A stretch of DNA of 64,000 nt from contig NW_019154043.1 in NCBI RefSeq assembly GCF_001653235.2, positions 930,001 to 994,000 on the forward strand. Direction: 5' to 3'. Shown here in pieces: positions 58,074 to 64,000 of the stretch (position 1 is the stretch's first letter; each line of letters begins with the position of its first letter). The position numbers and the translations under genes are program-made. Source of the DNA: Pochonia chlamydosporia 170. Taxonomy: Eukaryota; Ascomycota; Sordariomycetes; Hypocreales; Clavicipitaceae. Under the pieces are notes generated by a model. It worked only from the letters and a program-made list of their open reading frames with translations. It searched no databases and was not told the DNA's origin.

Positions 58074-59804
58074 ATGGTTTTCAAATATGGCTACGCCGTA
58101 GCGGCTCTTCTTATCGGTCCCGTCTTTGGAAGTCCAACAAACTCGATATTCAAGAGGACAACGCCTCAAGCCGATTCTCGAAAATCATCTGAGGTCAAAA
58201 ATGCCTTTCGGACAGCATGGGACGGATACTATGAGCATGCATTTCCTCACGATACTTTGCTACCAGTCACTGGAGGGACCTCAGACGATAGGTGGGAATT
58301 GCTTGGGAAACAGTGGTCGAGATACTTTACTGACAATCCCGAATAGAAACGCCTGGGGAGTGACCCCCATTGATGCATTGAGCACTGCAATTATAATGGA
58401 GGAGAGACAAACCGTCAATCAGATCCTCAAGTATGCGGCTACAATTGACTTTACCACCACCAAAGAGGTAAACTCGTCAATCTCGCTATTTGAGACCAAC
58501 ATTCGATACCTTGGTGGATTAATAGCTGGTATGTTTCCTCTCTACGTCCTTTCACAAAATTCCGAAACTTTTGCTGACAGCTCTCAAGGATACGACTTAT
58601 TGAAAGGCCCAAGGGTCGACCTTGTGGACAGCGCAAACTCCAAATACGTCGACGCTCTTCTGAAGCAGGCTGCGACACTGGCCGACAGTCTCAGTATTGC
58701 CTTTGATACACCCAGCGGAGTTCCTGACGATGCTGTTTTTCTCAATCCGACCCGCCGTATTGGTGGTTCAACTACCAACGGGCCAGCCGGCTTTGGCACC
58801 TTAGTTCTTGAGTGGACACGTTTGAGTGATCTCACAGGCAATAAGACATACGCGAAGCTGGCTCAAAAGGCTCAAAGCTACCTTGTAGATCCGACTGGCG
58901 TTCCTGAAGCCTACCCCGGCCTAGTCGGGTACAATGTTGGAATCAAGGATGGTAAATTCCAGGATCAGAATGGCGGTTGGGGAGGCGGCATCGACAGTTT
59001 CTACGAGTATCTGATCAAGATGTACTTGTATGCGCCCGATGAGTTCTCTCACTACAAGGACCGATGGGTTACGGCGGCCGATTCTACAATGAAGTATCTC
59101 GCTTCGCATCCTACCAGCCGACCCGACTTGACGTTTTTGGCCGAGCATAGCGGCAAGACGATTAACCACTGGTCTGGACATTGTAAGTGGACGGATTCAA
59201 CTGCGAGATGAGTACTTTGAGGGGACGATCAAGCTAATTGTGTTTAGTGGCATCCTTCGCGGGCGGCAACTTCATTCTTGCAGGTGTGTTGCTCAACAAA
59301 CCCGAGTACACCAAATTTGGCCTTGAGCTCGCGTCTTCATACTACGAAACCTACAAGCAAACTCCCGCCAAGATTGGCCCAGAAGGGTTCCAATGGGTTT
59401 CTGCCGACGGTGGCAGCCCTCCACCAGCGAATCAAGCCGATTTCTTCAAGAAGGCTGGATTCTGGTCCTACGCAGGCGGATACATTCTCCGCCCGGAAAC
59501 CATTGAGAGTCTGTACTATGCGTACCGCGTAACCGGGGACAAGAAGTACCAGGACATGGCTTGGGACGCATTCACAGCCATCCGCGACATGTGCAAGGCT
59601 GGCTACGGATTCTCAGGAATCCGTGACGTGATGAAGAAGGATGGTGGGGGACACGATAACTTCCAGCAGAGCTTTTTCTTGGCGGAGACGTTGAAGTATT
59701 CTTATCTCATTTTTGCACATGAGTCGGAGGTGCAGTTCCATGGGCAAGGCAAGAACGCGTTTGTATTTAATACTGAGGCGCACCCGTTCCGAGTGCGTCA
59801 CTAG
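58074..59804 (+). CDS. secreted GH47 alpha-1,2-mannosidase
   Basis: Exons 58074-58291, 58347-58528, 58589-59182 and 59248-59804 give about 516 residues, normal for class I (GH47) mannosidases that trim alpha-1,2-mannose from N-glycans using calcium. A signal peptide (VAALLIGPVFGS) and a possible Kex2 site (IFKR) start the protein. Family motifs: AWDGYYEHAFPHDTL, NAWGVTPIDALSTAIIM, FETNIRYLGGLIAGYDLLKG (across intron 2), GGWGGGIDSFYEYLIKMYLY, HLASFAGGNF (across intron 3), YILRPETIESLYYAYR, and the terminal calcium-binding FNTEAHPF. The intron 2 acceptor is the AAG at 58588, because the nearer CAG breaks frame. No membrane anchor or ER retention signal is seen, so the enzyme is probably exported. 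An adjacent ATG three bases upstream is equally possible. Confidence 0.95.
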
Positions 59805-60627
59805 GTCAAAGAGTGTATATACACAAAGGCATTTACTATTTCGACCACTTATACGGAGTCTAATTGGCATTGCCGCTCGGGTTTGTGGGTTTGATAGGGA
59901 ATACATTTGTAGGCAAACCCGACATGCGGTTGATGGCTCTACGAAAGCAACAAGTTTAGTCATTGATTGGCCGAACCTGTTGACACGTGTGTCCTATTTT
60001 CATGTTTCGGTCTACTGGCATGAGGATCTACTTGGGGCCTAATAAGGTGTGTTATTGTATTCCGGTTGATATAGCTAGTCAGCTCTTGAACCATGTCCGA
60101 TCTAGGACATGTTCTCAAGCACATATCACTTAGTCAAGCTGGCGAAGATAGACGGCACGACAAGTCAAGGTGGCTGCTAAAAGGAGACTTTGGTACGAAG
60201 CCTCAATAAGGTCCAAGTAAAGGCACTTTGCAACGTCGTGGAAGCATGCTTCTGACACCGAAGTCCGGCATTGGACCCAGATGTAATGACTTGGTTGCTG
60301 GCCTATGGCCGGAAAAATCGCTATCCCATAAGCTCTAGTTGCAGAATTAGTTATATTAGTCGCAAACACCGTACGTAGCAACTCTCGAGCGACACCTGTA
60401 GATGATTACGACCATTTGACCGCCGATAGTAGGTTTTCCACGGCTTTGGTTCCTATGAGTCATTCTGTGAACGATAAAACAAATACATTCTCATAATTGA
60501 ATTACCGACTGCCTAATGATGCTGTCACATAACAAAAATCCATTACAGAATCCCCGCCCCTCCTGCATTCGTCTGCACGTACACCATCTTCAGCTCAAAA
60601 CAGTGCCCCAGCGACATGATGATGCCA
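59805..60627. other. convergent spacer
   Basis: It holds the 3' UTRs of the GH47 gene (plus) and the NLR-like gene (minus), and the inverted repeat at 60085-60119. No gene is seen. Confidence 0.4.
60085..60119. repeat. imperfect inverted repeat between convergent genes
   Basis: Arms CTTGAACCATGTCC and GGACATGTTCTCAAG pair around the six-base loop GATCTA, with a small bulge. It lies between the ends of the GH47 and NLR-like genes. Confidence 0.7.
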
Positions 60628-62307
60628 TCATACCTGCTCTGTAGCACGAGAACTAACATCTGTCAAATCTGGAAATCCCATGCGGGCCGTATCAGTTGCT
60701 GGCATATACCAATAACCCATTGGATGCCACAAATCGGTCTCTCGGACCCAGCAGAGCCCCTGGCCTCGCAAAAGTTCCTCAGCCTTACCGACCTCATCAT
60801 AGGGGGAGTCGCGGACCATTTGGATTGCCCTTTCTGCTTGCTCCAGAAGATCAATGTCGTCACTGAGCTCGGCATCAGCCCGTTTCTGGACAATATCACT
60901 GAACAGAGATGCCGCCGCTGCTTCATCTCCCTTGCGACGCCGGTGCCTCAGCATCTTGGCCAGATCGAGACGCACCCAGAGCAGTGTCCGATTGTTTTTC
61001 TCATGGCCCACCTGATTCAAGACGTCCTGTAACACGCCGATGGCTGCGTCAATGTCTCCTCCGTCGCACAAAAGATAAGATCTGAGGTGTTTGGCCTGGC
61101 ATAACCGCACATGGCGATCCTTCTCGTCAAGCATTCCGAACTCCTCAATTTGCCCAAGTAGCTTCTCGGCTTCTTCCCTCATCTCAGAATGCCGGTATGC
61201 GATGGCTGTTGTTATAGCTAAATCAACTATGCAGAGGCAGGACATTGGGTAACCGGTCCGTTCCATCCAGCGGTGGGAAAGTGATGGTACGAAATAGAAT
61301 TTCTTGTCATGTAGCCGTCTAATATCCGCATCAGAAATCAAGAGTGCGAGTGTATGGCAGTCATCACCACCAAGAATGTTCCTCATCTTCTGGGTGTATG
61401 TATGTATGTCGTGTGTCGCTGATGACACATCCCATTTTTTAGGGTCGACAAAGATCTTTGCATGAGCATGCAGAGCCTGGGCGTGGTGCATTCGCAGCAG
61501 CCGTTGAAGACGCTGTTGATTAACAGTCCAGGCAGACGTAAAGGTTTCCAGAGCTGTAGGAATTTTGTTCATAAGCATTTCTGCCCGCCCTTGCTTCAAC
61601 AGCGCCGAGGGAACTTCCTCTGGACGATAACGCCATTGCTGTGCCGTAATTTCGACGTACATGTGGTGCGCTTCAAGTACGTCGCCCTGCAACATGTGAG
61701 CGTCCGCTAGACGCAATTTTGCAGGTAGTATGTCCACCGTCTCAGGTTCTCCCAGAGCGTCAAGCACCTGGCTCCAGACCTCTTTCATCTTAGAGATATT
61801 TCCCCTCTCATCGTGGAACATGCCAAGGCGCCAGAGTGCCCGCCATGAAGTATCCCTGCCGTTATGGGACTTCAACCTTTGACAAAGTTCTTCGTACGGA
61901 GCCTCAAAGTAGTCTTCCAATTGAAGCAACTCCCTTTGTTTTGCGGGTAACTTGGCTGCCCAACTCTTCAATTCGTGCTCGACGCGAAAAATTGCTATCA
62001 AGCAACCGTTGTGTTCATGAAGGTATTCCACCCAGTGAGTGAACTGCAAGGAATGCAAGAACTTTGAAGCTAGTTCGACCAGCTCTGAGTCTGGTGATTC
62101 TACCTTCGTCAAGTGTTCATGCCACTTCATTGCAGATGTATGGTACTCGTCTAGACTGTAAGACATGCGCCGCTCGAGATCACTGTGAAAATCGTTAAGG
62201 CGTCTCCGCAACATATTCTCAATGCCGTCCAAATTAGCATTGCCACTCCTGAGAAGACACTCAAGATACTTGCGGGCTAAAGTGGAAGGGTCGGTTTCTT
62301 CAGACAT
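60628..62307 (-). CDS. helical-repeat protein resembling the C-terminal part of a fungal NLR (NACHT/TPR-type)
   Basis: A single exon of 559 residues. The N-terminal ~110 residues (ARKYLECLLRSG, then ...LVELASKFLHSLQFTHWVEYL) resemble the winged-helix-to-arm region that follows the NACHT domain in fungal NLR-like proteins. From residue ~140 onward come TPR-like helical pairs (SWRALWRLGMFHDERGNISK, LRLADAHMLQGDVLEAHHMY, IAYRHSEMREEAEKLLGQIE, GGDIDAAIGVLQDVLNQVG). No P-loop or NACHT domain is present, and the frame is closed by a stop upstream; nothing NACHT-like is seen up to the window end. It is therefore either a 5'-truncated NLR or an independent C-terminal-only gene. Fungal NLRs act in non-self recognition and cell death; any such role here is inference. 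Confidence 0.7.
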   Translation of the reverse strand: MSEETDPSTLARKYLECLLRSGNANLDGIENMLRRRLNDFHSDLERRMSYSLDEYHTSAMKWHEHLTKVESPDSELVELASKFLHSLQFTHWVEYLHEHNGCLIAIFRVEHELKSWAAKLPAKQRELLQLEDYFEAPYEELCQRLKSHNGRDTSWRALWRLGMFHDERGNISKMKEVWSQVLDALGEPETVDILPAKLRLADAHMLQGDVLEAHHMYVEITAQQWRYRPEEVPSALLKQGRAEMLMNKIPTALETFTSAWTVNQQRLQRLLRMHHAQALHAHAKIFVDPKKWDVSSATHDIHTYTQKMRNILGGDDCHTLALLISDADIRRLHDKKFYFVPSLSHRWMERTGYPMSCLCIVDLAITTAIAYRHSEMREEAEKLLGQIEEFGMLDEKDRHVRLCQAKHLRSYLLCDGGDIDAAIGVLQDVLNQVGHEKNNRTLLWVRLDLAKMLRHRRRKGDEAAAASLFSDIVQKRADAELSDDIDLLEQAERAIQMVRDSPYDEVGKAEELLRGQGLCWVRETDLWHPMGYWYMPATDTARMGFPDLTDVSSRATEQV

Positions 62308-64000
62308 TCTGTCGGCGACGCGGAGGAACCCCAGATCCTAGGGGTCAGGGTTTGATGCTGCTCGGGTATGTTTTCGTTTTCGTTTTCGATCGCCGTTTCG
62401 TTACGGCAGTTGCCTCCTTGTAGTATCGACGAATATGCACTTGACGTATAGAATACGGGCAGAGCACCTAGTTGTGGGAAAGTAAGAGGGAAAGAGGAGA
62501 GAAAATTGCAGAGCGACCCCAAGACGTTCTATCCTTAAATTTGCACCCCAATGGATCTGTGCATAGTTAGCGGATACCACCATGTTTTATGAACTGTTAT
62601 TCACCACGGTTGTTGGATTTTGTCATCCCACGTTTCAAGTAGCCATTCAGAAGAGACTGTGCGTGAACAGAGTGTGTTAAGACGTAGGACTCAGACCAAG
62701 CGCTATGTTTGGAAGCTGCGTCACTGGTAACAAAGGACAGCCAGAGAAGGGTGGCGAATGTTCTTGAAAACGAGCTTGAGAGTTCACCAAGTTGAAATGC
62801 GATCTACCACGGCAAGAACACCCGAACGGTACATCTCGTACAAGGCTCTAGTGTGCAACGTACATATTGCTGCCAGATGAGTTCACTCTCTTTCATTGGC
62901 ATGAGCTGGGGAGATTCCTGTAAGCCTAAAACTAGTCATAGCACAATATTTCTGTGATGTATCATTTTCATATTTAAGTTGAACTAAGTGAACTGTGAAT
63001 GGCCGACTCCCACTTGCAGGAAAAAGATGTGATTTGGGATAGACAATGCGCAGGGAGCATGTAAAATGCTGTGAACCCGGCGGAATAAAGCTCATCGGCG
63101 GCATCTGGTAATTTTTTGTATCATTAAGACATGTTACTTCAAGAGCATCGTGGCCACGCATCTTTAAAATTCACAGCGTAAACAATATCCGCGGTGGGCA
63201 AAGTGTACAATCACAGGGCGTGCATGTGGTTGTGGTTACTCGTCAGACTTTAGGAGTCAACACCAACCACATGAGAGGATTGATGAAGAAACGAGTATAT
63301 GGGCTCGCCTTCGCGGTATGATTGTGATTCAGTGTATCAAAGCAAATCAGTACTCATTCATAGTGGGTGTACGGGCTAACTATCATGTCAACGGCGAGTT
63401 TTCACAGCAATTAATACACGTCAAAATAATATAGAACTTCATCCTAGTACGGAGAAATGCACATCCAGCTAATTGTGCTAAGGCTACATAGTATAGAAGC
63501 CACAATCTTGAGCTGAAATGGTGTTTGCAAAATTGTAACTGTAATCAAAGGCACCTCGGGAGTAGCAACTATAGCCAACATTTACCTAGTTCATAGCAAC
63601 AGCTTTCTGTCGTGCTTAAAAAACCAATCAACAGACGTACTGATGAAGTTTCGTTCGTCTAGACCAGAATACCTGGAGATAGACAGCCAAGTTTACCCAG
63701 ACAACATCGACATATTTCGACGCACTCTGCTCAGTGATCGTAACCGGCACGCTATCAGCCTGCGTATACTCTATTAGCATAAGCACTTATCAAAATATGC
63801 GGCTTAAATGGCCCCTAAAATTCACACAACACCGCAAGCCCATTCGTGGCGAAGTATTTTCGGGGACACCTGGAGACCTACTTGATCAGCAGCGCACCGG
63901 GTACGAGCATAGATCCCCTCCCTCGTTCATAATACAACTTCGGCAAAGGAGCAACTGCCAAACATATTCAGACGCGATGTGACAGCTGAGCGGTTTACGG
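62308..64000. other. right-edge gene-free region
   Basis: There is a short GTTTTC triplication near 62370. No gene with a domain is seen; the final 700 bases are AT-rich with only short ORFs. Confidence 0.4.

Noticed and set aside
1..64000. tRNA, rRNA, CRISPR, transposase or reverse-transcriptase sequences
   Set aside because: Scanning by eye for T-arm motifs, regular spaced repeats and catalytic motifs gave no supportable hit. tRNAscan and a repeat search would be decisive.

Overview
The window looks like nuclear DNA of a filamentous ascomycete (Pezizomycotina, probably Sordariomycetes/Hypocreales; the lower ranks are inference from overall protein character). Genes are split by short introns of about 48-155 nt with GTAAGT/GTATGT-type donors and CTAAC-type branch points. 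There are no bacterial-style operons, and the families are typically fungal: PTH11-like receptors, DUF7703, Zn2Cys6 regulators, GH47, GMC oxidoreductase and GPI-anchored cysteine-rich wall proteins. Gene models below were built by eye by joining ORFs at splice sites that keep the frame. No tRNA, rRNA, CRISPR array or intact transposon was recognised.

Layout. (1) 0.7-8.1 kb: a GMC oxidoreductase, a small Cys/His-rich protein, a tiny secreted knottin-like peptide and an NCS1 purine/cytosine-type permease with a GC-AG intron. (2) 8.1-17.3 kb: gene-poor, holding one PTH11-like receptor and a DUF427 protein. (3) 17.3-26.9 kb: a housekeeping block with the ESCRT-III protein Did2/CHMP1, the exosome-cofactor helicase Ski2, pyruvate dehydrogenase E1 beta, a hypothetical protein and a macro-domain protein. 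(4) 27-42.6 kb: accessory DNA with a second PTH11-like receptor in five exons, a glutathione S-transferase, an F-box protein whose frame is interrupted by a stop or a frame-neutral intron, a 60-T homopolymer, a DUF7703 membrane protein and a secreted cysteine-containing protein. (5) 43.2-50.3 kb: three minus-strand genes in a row, an anion:cation symporter-type MFS carrier, a small 3-hydroxyacyl-CoA dehydrogenase with a 21-nt microexon and a Zn2Cys6 regulator, suggesting a small acid-catabolism locus. (6) 51-55.3 kb: two paralogous GPI-anchored proteins built of seven and three copies of a six-cysteine, glycosylation-sequon-bearing repeat, with an identical TATA-region 11-mer upstream. (7) 58-62.3 kb: a secreted GH47 alpha-mannosidase facing an orphan NLR-like C-terminal helical-repeat protein.

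The best candidates for something undescribed are the six-cysteine repeat pair, the knottin-like peptide, and the orphan NLR C-terminal protein. Intron boundaries are predictions; RNA-seq would settle them.
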